Of a DNA stretch of 64,000 bases, positions 50,750-60,305 are shown piece after piece (the stretch's first letter is position 1; every line of letters begins with the position of its first letter). The notes beneath the pieces are model-generated. The model saw nothing but the letters and a program-made list of their open reading frames with translations. It searched no databases and had not been told where the DNA came from. Position numbers and translations under genes: made by a program. The DNA comes from Streptococcus sp. oral taxon 431 (GTDB taxonomy: Bacteria; Bacillota; Bacilli; Lactobacillales; Streptococcaceae): positions 16,287 through 80,286 of the forward strand of contig NZ_JALDUI010000008.1 in assembly GCF_023115445.1 (NCBI RefSeq). Direction: 5' to 3'.

Positions 50750-52324
50750 ATGTATTATTTCATTCCTTTTTTGGAGCGCAACAATCCATCATGGCAAGCA
50801 AATATTGTGCCTTGGTATAGGACTCCTTATCGCTTAGAATTTGATGATATCTTACACCAAATTCGGATTTTTAAACGCCAAGAATTAGAATCTAAGATGC
50901 TATGGTTGACTTATCATCCTCATCTACGTTATTTGTTACACAGACAAGATTTGTTGGAGTCGGATGTTTTCTCCGTTTTTGATGCTATTCAAAACATTGA
51001 AAATGAGGAGATGCACCCTTTACAATTAAAAGACTTGACATGGGATGAAGACTGTGACTTTATCTATACCCCTTTCTTAATTGTAGTCAAGCAAAAGGGG
51101 GCACTCTATGCTCATATTGAATATGGTTCAGAAGGTTTTATCAGCTATATCACTTACTTTAAGGATAACCAAGTTGATTTCATTTGTTATTTTGATGATC
51201 GTGGATTTTTATCTAGCCTTATAGAGTATGAGGATCAAAAACCAGTTACTCGTTATTATTACAACGCAAAAGGACAGTGGCAACTGAGGGAAAATTTGCA
51301 GGGCGAAAAGCCAATTGTAAAGATCAATCCAGCAGTAAGTTATCGTTTTGGAAAATTAGTTTATGACAGTATAGATGAGGTTATCTGGGAATTCTTAGCA
51401 ACATTTTTAAATCAAGACTATGAGGTTGGAGATTCATTTGTTTTGGCAGCTAATACCAAGTTTCAAGATCAATTGCTAGAAAGGTTGCCAGAAGAAGCTC
51501 CAAAAATTATAAGTTTCTTTATTGAAAGAAATCAAGCAGATGATTTACAAGCTCATCGTCAGCTAGTAGAACAGTCTAGATTGTTGATTAGTGATCGGAA
51601 AGATTTTCTTGAGCGATTACAAGAGGCTTATCCCCAATTTGCTTCTAAAATGCACCATTTACCATCTTTTGATACGCGCTTGAAGTTAGGTCTTAGTCAA
51701 CGGTTAAAGGAATCAAAAATTTATGTCCAATTAGATATACAGGTGCAACAAGATCCAGAAGTCTTGTATGAAGTTTTGCATTTTGTTTCGGAAAATCCCT
51801 TGACTGAGGTTGTTTTTTCAGTATTTAATGCAGAAGGTTATCAAATAGAAGCTTTGCAGAAGCAACTTGATTCGCTGATTATGGAACGTCTTAACCCAAG
51901 GGAGCTGTTAAAGGATACTGTGGTATCTGATGCGGAAAATACATTAGAGGAAAATACCAGAGATGATTATCGCTTTAAGATTATCAATCTAAATGATGAG
52001 ATGGGCTTAATTCGGGAGTTAGAATATACTCGTTTAATTGTTGATTTGAATCCAGTCGCTAATATTTACACACAGATTGCAGGGATTAGTGCAGGAATTC
52101 CTCAAATCAACTTACAAGAGTCAGAATATGTGACTCACTTACAAAATGGTTATATTCTATCAGATTTATCAGAGTTTAGTAAGGCAGGACACTACTTTTT
52201 AGATACCCTGAAACATTGGAATCAAGCCTTAATTTACTCAATTGATAAGATTCGACAAAATACAGGTGATCAATTTGTAGATAAGTGGGAAAAATGGTTA
52301 GAGGAGGCAAAAAGTGAGCAATAA
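50750..52324 (+). CDS. asp1: Accessory Sec system protein Asp1
   Basis: A 524-residue protein of the Asp1 family, which with Asp2 and Asp3 forms a cytoplasmic complex needed for export of the glycosylated adhesin. The start MYYFIPFLERNNPSWQANIV and WYRTPYRLEFDDILHQIRIF are typical. From memory the family has a GT-B-like fold without known transferase activity; the C-terminal segment YTRLIVDLNPVANIYTQIAG resembles its nucleotide-binding half. It starts 16 bases after secY2 with GAGGAG ahead and overlaps asp2 by 11 bases. Confidence 0.93.
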   Translation: MYYFIPFLERNNPSWQANIVPWYRTPYRLEFDDILHQIRIFKRQELESKMLWLTYHPHLRYLLHRQDLLESDVFSVFDAIQNIENEEMHPLQLKDLTWDEDCDFIYTPFLIVVKQKGALYAHIEYGSEGFISYITYFKDNQVDFICYFDDRGFLSSLIEYEDQKPVTRYYYNAKGQWQLRENLQGEKPIVKINPAVSYRFGKLVYDSIDEVIWEFLATFLNQDYEVGDSFVLAANTKFQDQLLERLPEEAPKIISFFIERNQADDLQAHRQLVEQSRLLISDRKDFLERLQEAYPQFASKMHHLPSFDTRLKLGLSQRLKESKIYVQLDIQVQQDPEVLYEVLHFVSENPLTEVVFSVFNAEGYQIEALQKQLDSLIMERLNPRELLKDTVVSDAENTLEENTRDDYRFKIINLNDEMGLIRELEYTRLIVDLNPVANIYTQIAGISAGIPQINLQESEYVTHLQNGYILSDLSEFSKAGHYFLDTLKHWNQALIYSIDKIRQNTGDQFVDKWEKWLEEAKSEQ

Positions 52325-53846
52325 ATTACAGATTTTGCAGATAGGTAGCAGAAACTGGAGCCATGACTATGAGCTTCCTGAAAATATGGAGTGGCACTTC
52401 TTTTGGCCGAGATCAATGACTGCCATAAAGAAGGTCATGAAAATGGAAGGCTTAAGAACTTTTTCAGCTGTTTTGGTTGAAAATCCTGAGCACTTATCGG
52501 ATTTGATTCCGTTGATGAGAAAGATTACTCCTTATACGATTTTCTACCCTGATACAGCTGAGCCTCAATCAAAAGATCTTCAAGACTTCTTGAAAAAAAC
52601 TTGTGCTCAAGCAACAGATTTTTCAAACCCAGTAGAACTTTTGAGACTCCTATCTAAAGCCCTGTTTAGAGGGCAGTATGGGGATAAGTTAGTTCCAATT
52701 GATATGATTGTCAATCCTGCTTTTAAGGGAAAGGTTCGATATAACGGTTATGAAAATCTAGAACTCCTAGGAAAGTATGGTCAAGACTTTCGCCCTTTAA
52801 TTAGTTGGAAGTATAATATCCGAGCTAGCGAATTTAACCCAGTTGAACTCTGGCTCGAATATGAGAAAGATTGGACTTGTGATATTCGCCTGATCGTTCG
52901 AAATATTCAAGATGGATCTACTGCTAATTTTGTCAAAGAGCGAGTTTTCACTGTTGAAGATATGCAGTCTGCCTTGGTACTGGATGATGATTTTTCTTCA
53001 TTTATCAGTGTCTCTTTAGAAGCTAGAGGAGCAGGATGTCTGAAAATAGGAGCTCTTCACCAGCGTTTAACGCGCTACCAGTTTGGTAAATATGTTCTTG
53101 GTGGAGGTATCATCCATAATGACAAGCGTGAGGAGATCAATTACTTTTTCTATCCAGGAGACTTTAAGCCTCCTTTGAATATCTACTTTTCTGGTTATCG
53201 ACGAGCAGAAGGATTTGAGGGGTTTGGAATGATGAGATCCTTTGGAGCACCTTTCCTTCTCTTTCAAGATCCTCGAATCGATGGAGGGGCTTTCTATCTG
53301 GGTGATGACTGTCTTGAAAATGGTGTTCGAAATGTCATTCAAGAACATTTGGATTTGTTAGGATTCTCAAATAAGGAACTAATCCTTTCGGGCATGTCTA
53401 TGGGGACCTATGGTGCTATGTATTACAGCTCTTTCTTTGAACCTAAAGCTGTGATTGTTTCAAAACCCTTGACCAATCTGGGCTTGATAGCAGAGAGAGG
53501 CCGACTTGAGGCACCTGGGATTTTCCCAACTGCTTTTGATATCTTACGTCATCATTCTAAGGGAGAGGCTAGCTTAGATGCTATGAGAGCCTTAGATGAC
53601 CGTTTTTGGACTCCTTTTAAAGAAGCAGATTTTAGTCAAACAATCTTTGGGCTCTCTTATATGAAAGAGGAAGACTACGATCCGCATGCCTATGATGATT
53701 TAGTAGCAGCCCTTTATCATACGGGGGCTCGTATTATGGTCAAGGGGACCTCAGGCCGCCACAATGACGATAGTACTACTAGTGCTGCTTGGTTCAAGAA
53801 TTTTTATAAGATGATTTTAGAGCAGGATTTTGGGAGAAAGTTTTAA
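52314..53846 (+). CDS. asp2: Accessory Sec system protein Asp2 (glycan O-acetyltransferase)
   Basis: A 510-residue Asp2. Besides its export role, Asp2 of related species O-acetylates GlcNAc on the adhesin. The hydrolase-like active-Ser motif LSGMSMGTYGAMY is present and GTSGRHNDDS near the end carries the probable catalytic His. The beta-sandwich-like N-terminal half (KYNIRASEFNPVELWLEYEK) comes first. It overlaps asp1 by 11 bases and its TAA overlaps the asp3 ATG. Together with the hexapeptide acetyltransferase at 42853 this gives the locus two separate acetyl-transfer candidates. Confidence 0.93.
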   Translation: MSNKLQILQIGSRNWSHDYELPENMEWHFFWPRSMTAIKKVMKMEGLRTFSAVLVENPEHLSDLIPLMRKITPYTIFYPDTAEPQSKDLQDFLKKTCAQATDFSNPVELLRLLSKALFRGQYGDKLVPIDMIVNPAFKGKVRYNGYENLELLGKYGQDFRPLISWKYNIRASEFNPVELWLEYEKDWTCDIRLIVRNIQDGSTANFVKERVFTVEDMQSALVLDDDFSSFISVSLEARGAGCLKIGALHQRLTRYQFGKYVLGGGIIHNDKREEINYFFYPGDFKPPLNIYFSGYRRAEGFEGFGMMRSFGAPFLLFQDPRIDGGAFYLGDDCLENGVRNVIQEHLDLLGFSNKELILSGMSMGTYGAMYYSSFFEPKAVIVSKPLTNLGLIAERGRLEAPGIFPTAFDILRHHSKGEASLDAMRALDDRFWTPFKEADFSQTIFGLSYMKEEDYDPHAYDDLVAALYHTGARIMVKGTSGRHNDDSTTSAAWFKNFYKMILEQDFGRKF

Positions 53847-54331
53847 TGATGATCAAACGGAATAAAGAAATATATTGGGGAGAATTTAAGGGAGCTAGTT
53901 TAGGTGATACGAGGCAAAATACATTTTTGTTTGGTTCTATTGTCCTCTATTATTCAAGAGACCATGTTTATCTGGAAAATGATATGGTGAATTCTGGTAC
54001 TATGATTCATGAGTGGACCTCAAGTTTTAACTTTCAAGGAAATCGCTTAACCCCAACCTTACCTCTTTTAAAAAGGGGATATCGTTACCGTTTGTCTAGT
54101 CGTATGACTGTGCAACCTCAAAATGGTTTATACTTTAGGCTCATCTTTATGGATCGTTATGATAAGCAGGTTGGTCAAGTGATTGAAAAAGACTTGGATT
54201 TCACCTTTACCTATCCAGAAGAAGCCTATCATTACAGAGTACAGCTGTTGAGTGCAGGATTTCAAGCAGTTGACTTTCATTCATTTTCAATAGAAGAGGA
54301 CGATTCTGAGCAAGATGTGGAACAAGAATAG
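53846..54331 (+). CDS. asp3: Accessory Sec system protein Asp3
   Basis: A 161-residue Asp3, a beta-rich protein that binds Asp1/Asp2 and SecA2. The segments [20 protein letters not shown] and [20 protein letters not shown] are typical, and the acidic C-terminus ([12 protein letters not shown]) is common in the family. Its ATG overlaps the asp2 stop (TAATG), and its end overlaps secA2 by 17 bases, so expression of the three is tightly linked. Confidence 0.92.
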   Translation: MMIKRNKEIYWGEFKGASLGDTRQNTFLFGSIVLYYSRDHVYLENDMVNSGTMIHEWTSSFNFQGNRLTPTLPLLKRGYRYRLSSRMTVQPQNGLYFRLIFMDRYDKQVGQVIEKDLDFTFTYPEEAYHYRVQLLSAGFQAVDFHSFSIEEDDSEQDVEQE

Positions 54332-56693
54332 ACAATTGAGCAAGGTGAAAAAAATCTTGCATCAAATCAATCTAAAAAAAGAAGAGATGGCCTCGCTAAC
54401 AGATGATGAATTAGCAGGTAAAACTCAAGAATTTAAAGATAGAATTGCTGCTGGAGAAAGCTTAGACGATCTTTTAGTGGAAGCTTTTGCAGTTGTACGT
54501 GAAGCCGATAAGCGGATCCTAGGAATGTTTCCCTATGATGTACAGGTCATGGGTGGGATTGTCATCCACCAAGGGAATGTTGCGGAGATGAATACAGGTG
54601 AAGGTAAAACCTTGACCGCTACGATGCCAGTCTATCTCAATGCCTTATCGGGAAAAGGTGTTATGCTGGTGACGACTAACGACTATCTTGCCAAGCGTGA
54701 TGCAGAGGAGATGGGACAAGTCTATGAGTTCTTAGGTTTGACCATTCGCATTCCCTTTTCTGAAGACGAGGATGAAGAGTTAACGCCTGAAGATAAGCGG
54801 GAAATTTATAGTGCGGATATTGTTTATACGACAAACAGTGGTCTTGGTTTTGACTACTTGATTGATAATCTAGCCTCTAGTGAAGATAAAAAGTACATGC
54901 CAGAATTTAACTTTGTTATCGTAGATGAGGTAGATTCAGTCTTGCTGGATAGTGCTCAAACTCCCTTGGTCATTTCAGGTTCTCCTAGGGTTCAATCCAA
55001 TTTTTATGGAATTATTGACACCTTGATGACAACTCTAGTTGAGGGTCAAGACTATATCTTTAAAGAAGAGAAAAAAGAAGTCTGGCTCACTACTAAGGGC
55101 GCTCAAACTGCGGAGAGCTTTTTAGGTATTGATAACCTCTATTCTGAAGAACATGGCGTACTAGCAAGACACCTGACCTTTGCTTTACGAGCTCATACCT
55201 TATTTAAAAGGGATAAAGACTATATCATCCGTAAGGGTGAGAAAGAGGAAGAACTCGTATTGGTAGATCAAAGTACAGGTCGTTTATTAGAAATGACCAA
55301 ATTACAGGGTGGTTTACACCAAGCCATTGAGGCAAAAGAGCATGTTCCCTTGTCTGAAGAAACACGGGCGATGGCTTCCATTACCTACCAAAGCTTATTT
55401 AAGAAGTTTAAAAAAATCTCTGGGATGACTGGGACAGGAAAGGTTGCAGAGAAAGAGTTTTTAGAAACTTATGGCATGTCAGTCATTCGAATCCCTACAA
55501 ATCGTCCGAATCAGCGAATTGATTATCCAGACAATCTCTATGTTACCCTACCTGAGAAAGTGTATGCATCGCTTGCTGAGATTAAATATTATCATGAAAA
55601 GGGTAATCCTTTATTGATTTTTGTTGGATCGGTAGAAATGTCGGAACTCTACTCCTCTCTATTATTACGTGAAGGAATTGCTCATAACGTTTTAAATGCC
55701 CATAATGCAGCGCGTGAAGCTCAGATGATTGCAGAGTCAGGTCGTATGGGAGCCGTGACAGTTGCGACTTCTATGGCTGGCCGTGGGACTGATATTAAGC
55801 TTGGTCCAGGAGTTGCTGAACTGGGTGGTCTAGTTGTCATTGGTACAGAACGGATGGATAGTAAACGTATTGACTTACAGATTAGAGGACGTTCTGGTCG
55901 ACAGGGAGATCCTGGCTTGTCGAAATTTTTTGTCTCACTGGAAGATGATGTGATCAAGAAGTATGGACCTTCTTGGGTCCATAAGATGTATAAGGACTAT
56001 ACAGTAAATAAACAGATAAGCCCAGAACTTTTAGAAGGAAGACGCTATCGGAAATTAGTAGAAAAAGCGCAGAAGGCAAGCGATAGCGCTGCTAGATCAT
56101 CAAGAAGGCAAACCTTAGAGTATGCTGAGAGTATGAATATCCAAAGAGAGATGGTCTATAGTCAAAGAAATCGCTTGATTGATGGAACCGAGGATCTTGA
56201 TGGTTTTGTTGTAGATGTTCTGGATGAGTTCGTAAGAAAAAGCTTGGCAGAAGAACCCTTTGAAAGTAGAGAAGAACTGTATCATTTTATCGTTAAAAAT
56301 ATTAGTTTTCTTTACCATGCAGTTCCGCAAGAGTTAGATCTGACGGATAAGGATGCAATCAAGCTAGTTCTGGAGACAACCGTTCAAAAGAGTCTACAAG
56401 AGAAACGAACGATTCTGGAAACTCATGACTTCTTTTCAGATTTTCAGCGTTTAGCATTGCTAAAAGCAATAGATGATAACTGGGTAGAGCAGGTAGACTA
56501 CCTGCAACAATTGAGTCTAGCAATCGGTGGGCAATCAGCTGCTCAAAAGAATCCTATTGTCGAGTATTATCAAGAAGCCTATCATGGATTTGAAGAGATG
56601 AAAAGGCAGGTCAAGAAGGATATGGTTCGAAATCTTCTATTGAGTCGAGTAGACATTTCACCTGATGGGGAAATTATGGCTTATTTTCCATAA
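54315..56693 (+). CDS. secA2: Accessory Sec system ATPase SecA2
   Basis: A 792-residue SecA-family motor, shorter than SecA1, with no zinc-binding C-terminal tail. Walker A is [16 protein letters not shown], the DEAD-like Walker B is [13 protein letters not shown], and the second helicase half has [16 protein letters not shown] and [17 protein letters not shown]. It drives the Ser-rich adhesin through SecY2 and needs Asp1-3. The ATG at 54315 lies within asp3. The next gene starts 12 bases after its stop with AAAGGGG ahead. Confidence 0.97.
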   Translation: MWNKNRQLSKVKKILHQINLKKEEMASLTDDELAGKTQEFKDRIAAGESLDDLLVEAFAVVREADKRILGMFPYDVQVMGGIVIHQGNVAEMNTGEGKTLTATMPVYLNALSGKGVMLVTTNDYLAKRDAEEMGQVYEFLGLTIRIPFSEDEDEELTPEDKREIYSADIVYTTNSGLGFDYLIDNLASSEDKKYMPEFNFVIVDEVDSVLLDSAQTPLVISGSPRVQSNFYGIIDTLMTTLVEGQDYIFKEEKKEVWLTTKGAQTAESFLGIDNLYSEEHGVLARHLTFALRAHTLFKRDKDYIIRKGEKEEELVLVDQSTGRLLEMTKLQGGLHQAIEAKEHVPLSEETRAMASITYQSLFKKFKKISGMTGTGKVAEKEFLETYGMSVIRIPTNRPNQRIDYPDNLYVTLPEKVYASLAEIKYYHEKGNPLLIFVGSVEMSELYSSLLLREGIAHNVLNAHNAAREAQMIAESGRMGAVTVATSMAGRGTDIKLGPGVAELGGLVVIGTERMDSKRIDLQIRGRSGRQGDPGLSKFFVSLEDDVIKKYGPSWVHKMYKDYTVNKQISPELLEGRRYRKLVEKAQKASDSAARSSRRQTLEYAESMNIQREMVYSQRNRLIDGTEDLDGFVVDVLDEFVRKSLAEEPFESREELYHFIVKNISFLYHAVPQELDLTDKDAIKLVLETTVQKSLQEKRTILETHDFFSDFQRLALLKAIDDNWVEQVDYLQQLSLAIGGQSAAQKNPIVEYYQEAYHGFEEMKRQVKKDMVRNLLLSRVDISPDGEIMAYFP

Positions 56694-56705
56694 AAAGGGG
56701 ACAAT

Positions 56706-58226
56706 ATGACAATTTACAATATAAATTTAGGAATCGGCTGGGCCAGCAGTGGTGTTGAATATGCCCAAGCTTACCGTGCAGGTATTTTTCGCAGCCTAAA
56801 TCTGCCGTCAAAGTTTATCTTTACAGACATGATTTTGGGTGATAATATCCAGCACTTAACCGCAAATATCGGTTTTGATGATGATCAGGTCATCTGGCTT
56901 TACACTCACTTCACAGACATCAAGATTGCACCGACCAGTGTGACGGTAGATGATGTTTTGGCTTACTTTGAAGGTGTAGAAAGCCGTCGTGAACGAAATG
57001 GGAAAATTGAACGAATCTTCTTCTCAGATGAGGACAAGTTTATCACTTGTTATTTAGTAGATGAGGAAAAAGATTTTGTCCAACATGTGGAGTATGTGTA
57101 TGCTGGTAAGTTAATCCGCAAGGATTACTTCTCTTACACACGCTACTGCACAGAGTATTTTGCTCCTAAAGATAATGTAGCGACACTCTACCAAAGAACC
57201 TTCTACAATGAAGATGGGACTCCAGCTTATGAGATGTTCATGAATCAAGGGACCGAGGAAGTCTACCGTTTTAAGGATCGAATCTTATACGGGAAGCCTG
57301 CCTTGATCCGTTATTTCATGCAGACACTTGGGTTAAGTAAATCAGATTTAGTGATTTTAGACCGTGAAACAGGGATTGGTCAGGTGGTCTTTGAAGAAGC
57401 GCGTGCAGCTCACCTTGCTGTTGTCGTTCACGCTGAGCACTATAGTGAAAATGCGACCAATGATGATTATATCCTTTGGAACAACTATTATGACTACCAG
57501 TTTACCAATGCAGATAAGGTCGATCTCTTTATCGTTTCAACGGATCGTCAAAAGGAAGTTCTAGAGCAACAGTTTGCTCACTATACCTCGCACGCTCCTA
57601 AGATTGTGACCATTCCAGTTGGAAGTGTTGACCAATTAACAAAACCACAAAAGAGTCGTAAACCATTTTCTCTCATTACAGCTTCGCGTCTAGCCAAGGA
57701 AAAACATATTGATTGGCTTGTCAAGGCTGTGATTGAAGCTCATAAGGAATTGCCAGAATTAACCTTTGATATCTACGGTAGTGGTGGCGAGGAAGGACGT
57801 CTACATGAGATTATCGCTGCAGGTCAGGCAGAAGAGTATATTAAACTCAAGGGCCATGCAGAACTTTCCCAAATCTATTCACAGTATGAAGTTTATCTAA
57901 CCGCTTCTACCAGTGAAGGCTTTGGGTTGACACTCATGGAAGCAATTGGATCAGGCCTGCCATTGATTGGTTTTGATGTTCCTTATGGAAATCAAACCTT
58001 CATCGAAGATGGTGAAAATGGTTACTTGATTCCAAGCTCATCTGACCATGTCGAAGATGAAATCAAGAAAGCTTATGCAGAAAAAATCTGCCAACTGTAT
58101 TTGGAGAACCATTTGGAAGGCATGAGAGAAAAATCTTACCAGATTGCTGAGAAATTCTTGACTCAAGAGATTTTGAACAAATGGGAAAATACAATCAAGG
58201 AGGTAGTGGATGATTCAGTTATTTGA
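56706..58226 (+). CDS. gtfA: GtfA (Gtf1), O-GlcNAc transferase catalytic subunit
   Basis: A 506-residue GT4-type (GT-B fold) enzyme that puts the first GlcNAc on Ser/Thr of the repeats, together with GtfB. The start MTIYNINLGIGWASSGVEYA and the donor-site motif EGFGLTLMEAIGSGLPLIGF are diagnostic. The extended beta-meander domain (about 90-200, ERNGKIERIFFSDEDKFITC) is the GtfA-GtfB interface, known from related structures. It overlaps gtfB by 17 bases, in keeping with an equimolar complex. Confidence 0.96.
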   Translation: MTIYNINLGIGWASSGVEYAQAYRAGIFRSLNLPSKFIFTDMILGDNIQHLTANIGFDDDQVIWLYTHFTDIKIAPTSVTVDDVLAYFEGVESRRERNGKIERIFFSDEDKFITCYLVDEEKDFVQHVEYVYAGKLIRKDYFSYTRYCTEYFAPKDNVATLYQRTFYNEDGTPAYEMFMNQGTEEVYRFKDRILYGKPALIRYFMQTLGLSKSDLVILDRETGIGQVVFEEARAAHLAVVVHAEHYSENATNDDYILWNNYYDYQFTNADKVDLFIVSTDRQKEVLEQQFAHYTSHAPKIVTIPVGSVDQLTKPQKSRKPFSLITASRLAKEKHIDWLVKAVIEAHKELPELTFDIYGSGGEEGRLHEIIAAGQAEEYIKLKGHAELSQIYSQYEVYLTASTSEGFGLTLMEAIGSGLPLIGFDVPYGNQTFIEDGENGYLIPSSSDHVEDEIKKAYAEKICQLYLENHLEGMREKSYQIAEKFLTQEILNKWENTIKEVVDDSVI

Positions 58227-59556
58227 TGTATACAATCAAGAAAGCCAAGATTTGCACTATAGTCTGACTGAAGCAGGCCTGTCTGATTTGGCTGTGGTTA
58301 TTGAACCCGATGGATTTTTGCCAGCTGGAGTTGTCTCACCTTTCACCTATTATTTGGGTTATGACAGCGGTAAACCCTTGTACTTTAACCAAGTTCCTGT
58401 ACCAGACTTTTGGGAGATTGCTGGGAATAATCAATTTGGAACCATCAATGACCTTAATCAAGAACGAGCAGTGATTCATTTTGCAGATGGCTTACAGGCT
58501 CGTTTGGTGAAAAAAGTCGAATGGAAAACACCAGCAGGTCGCATCTTCCAAGTGGATCACTATAATCGTTTTGGAGCTTGCTTTGCTAAGACGACCTTTG
58601 ATGCTTCTGGCCAAGCTATCATGACTTCTTATCGGAATGTAGATCAAAAAGAAGTTATTTTGGAAAACCATGTCACAGGTGATATTCTGCTGACCTTGGA
58701 AGGTCAAGGATTGCGCCATTTTTCTGGTCGAGTGGCCTTTATCATAGACTTCTTACAAGGTTTGAAAGTGAATCTTGACCACATTCTCTTTAATACTCTA
58801 TCTACATCGTTTTTGACTTCCTTCCATTTCCCAGACAAATCGGGTCAGGATATTCTAGTTTGGCAAGAACCATTACATAATGATATACCAGGAAATATGC
58901 AACTGATCTTAGAGAATGACCAGCTTCGAGCTAAGACCGTTATCATTCCAGATTATGCGACTTATGAACGTGCTTTGCAATTGACGGATGAAAAATTCCA
59001 TCATAAGTTTAATCACCTAGGCTATCATTATAACTTTAAGCGTGATAATTTTGTTCGTCCTGATGCCTTGATTGTAACCAATTCGGACCAACTAGAGCAA
59101 GTCGAAAAACTGGTGGAAAGTTTACCAAGGGTTACTTTCCGAATAGCAGCAGTGACAGAGATGTCATCCAAGTTACTGGATATGCTCCGCTATCCCAATG
59201 TCGTACTCTATCAAAATGCCAGTCCCCAAAAGATTCAGGAGCTTTACCAGTTATCAGATATCTACTTGGACATCAACTATGGTAACGAACTACTTCAAGC
59301 TGTTCGTCAGGCTTTTGAACACAACCAACTGGTCCTAGCTTTTGAGGAAACAGCCCATAATCGTCGCTATATTGCCCCAAATCATATTTTCGCTAAGGAA
59401 GCAGTTGACGACATGATTCACACCATTGAGTTAGCTCTTTCTCATGTCAAAGAAATGGGACGAGCTCTGGGAGACCAAGGTTACCATGCCAATTATGTGG
59501 ATCCAATCATGTATCAGGAGCGGATGGAAACCATTTTAGGAGAAAGCCATGACTAA
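58210..59556 (+). CDS. gtfB: GtfB (Gtf2), substrate-recognition subunit of the O-GlcNAc transferase
   Basis: A 448-residue stabilising partner of GtfA that binds the adhesin polypeptide. It has a GT-B-like layout without a competent donor site. The N-terminal half includes LYFNQVPVPDFWEIAGNNQF and a beta-meander (DHYNRFGACFAKTTFDASGQ) that meets GtfA. The last ~165 residues from about 283 (ALIVTNSDQLEQVEKLVESL, IYLDINYGNELL) are clearly like the module that recurs in four other proteins of this locus. This places the origin of that module in the GtfB fold. It overlaps gtfA by 17 bases and asp4 by 8. Confidence 0.95.
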   Translation: MIQLFDVYNQESQDLHYSLTEAGLSDLAVVIEPDGFLPAGVVSPFTYYLGYDSGKPLYFNQVPVPDFWEIAGNNQFGTINDLNQERAVIHFADGLQARLVKKVEWKTPAGRIFQVDHYNRFGACFAKTTFDASGQAIMTSYRNVDQKEVILENHVTGDILLTLEGQGLRHFSGRVAFIIDFLQGLKVNLDHILFNTLSTSFLTSFHFPDKSGQDILVWQEPLHNDIPGNMQLILENDQLRAKTVIIPDYATYERALQLTDEKFHHKFNHLGYHYNFKRDNFVRPDALIVTNSDQLEQVEKLVESLPRVTFRIAAVTEMSSKLLDMLRYPNVVLYQNASPQKIQELYQLSDIYLDINYGNELLQAVRQAFEHNQLVLAFEETAHNRRYIAPNHIFAKEAVDDMIHTIELALSHVKEMGRALGDQGYHANYVDPIMYQERMETILGESHD

Positions 59557-59728
59557 AAAAGATCTATTTTATCAGGATGTTGAAGGTCGTATGGAAGAGA
59601 TGAAACAAGAACCCATCAAAAAAGAAAAATCTACACGTGGTGAAAAAATCAGTAAAACATTCTCTTTCTTGTTGGGATTGATTATTTTGATAGGTTTGCT
59701 GTTTACTTTAATAGGACTTTTGAGGTAG
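59549..59728 (+). CDS. asp4: Accessory Sec system protein Asp4
   Basis: A 59-residue protein. The N-terminal half is charged (MTKKDLFYQDVEGRMEEMKQ), then KKEKSTRGEKISKTF and one membrane helix (SFLLGLIILIGLLFTLIGLL). This is the SecE-like Asp4, which acts with SecY2. The ATG at 59549 overlaps the gtfB stop region by 8 bases with GGAGAAAG ahead. Asp5 follows after 4 bases. Confidence 0.88.
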   Translation: MTKKDLFYQDVEGRMEEMKQEPIKKEKSTRGEKISKTFSFLLGLIILIGLLFTLIGLLR

Positions 59729-59732
59729 TTAA

Positions 59733-59957
59733 ATGACTGAATTATTGATAATTTTAACCATTATTTTAGCTATTGCCTTAATCATCCTTGTGACCATTCA
59801 ACCAAGACAAACTCAAATTTTTTCTATGGATGCAACTAGTAATATCGGAAAGCCCAGCTATTGGCAAAGCAATACGCTTGTTAAAGTTCTAACTTTGCTC
59901 GTTAGCTTAGCCTTATTTGTGATGCTACTCCTCTTTATGGCCTTAACATTTTCATGA
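59733..59957 (+). CDS. asp5: Accessory Sec system protein Asp5
   Basis: A 74-residue protein with two membrane helices (LLIILTIILAIALIILVTI and VLTLLVSLALFVMLLLFMAL) around a loop with QIFSMDATSNIG, the layout of SecG. Asp5 is the SecG-like partner of SecY2. GAGG stands 8 bases before the ATG. It is the last gene of the accessory Sec operon; about 75 bases later a CiaR site begins. Confidence 0.88.
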   Translation: MTELLIILTIILAIALIILVTIQPRQTQIFSMDATSNIGKPSYWQSNTLVKVLTLLVSLALFVMLLLFMALTFS

Positions 59958-60031
59958 TCTATATTTTTTAAAGAGACAATGCTTGACTTTAACAGTGAAG
60001 ATTTACAGAAATTTAAGTTTGAGGAGAAAAT

Positions 60032-60048
60032 TTTAAGAAAACTTTTAG
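60032..60048 (+). promoter_or_regulatory. CiaR binding site of csRNA copy 4
   Basis: TTTAAG-AAAAC-TTTTAG, 10 bases before TATACT (60059-60064). The second half-site has one change from the consensus. Confidence 0.78.
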
Positions 60049-60070
60049 GAATCTAGCTTATACTATAAGC

Positions 60071-60162
60071 ATAAGTTAAGAAGACCTTAACTTTAACTCC
60101 TAAAAATTTTTCATAATAATCTCCCTATAAAATAAAGTCGCCCAATCAGGCGGCTTGTTTTT
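60071..60162 (+). ncRNA. CiaR-dependent small RNA (csRNA), copy 4
   Basis: About 92 bases. 5' hairpin AAGTTAA-GAAGACC-TTAACTT, then TTTTTCATAATAATCTCCCT and the terminator AGTCGCC-CAATCA-GGCGGCTTGTTTTT. It closely resembles copy 3 and lies directly after asp5. Confidence 0.85.
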
Positions 60163-60168
60163 GTACTA

Positions 60169-60273
60169 ATACTCAATGAAAATCAAAGAGCAAACTAGGA
60201 AGCTAGCCGCAGGCTGTACTTGAGTACGGCAAGGGGACGATGACGTGGTTTGAATTTGATTTTCGAAGAGTAT
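60169..60273 (-). repeat. Short BOX element lacking boxB
   Basis: ATACTCAATGAAAATCAAAG (boxC) joined to GTACGGCAAGGGGACGATGA and the boxA end TTTTCGAAGAGTAT. About 105 bases; the central hairpin module is missing. It lies between csRNA copy 4 and the rsuA promoter. Confidence 0.85.
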
Positions 60274-60290
60274 AAGATTAAGCTTATTCA

Positions 60291-60299
60291 TGGTATAAT
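60291..60299 (+). promoter_or_regulatory. Extended -10 promoter giving a probable leaderless rsuA mRNA
   Basis: TGGTATAAT (TATAAT at 60294-60299), then AGTGCT, then the ATG at 60306. There is no ribosome binding site between. Confidence 0.65.
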
Positions 60300-60305
60300 A
60301 GTGCT

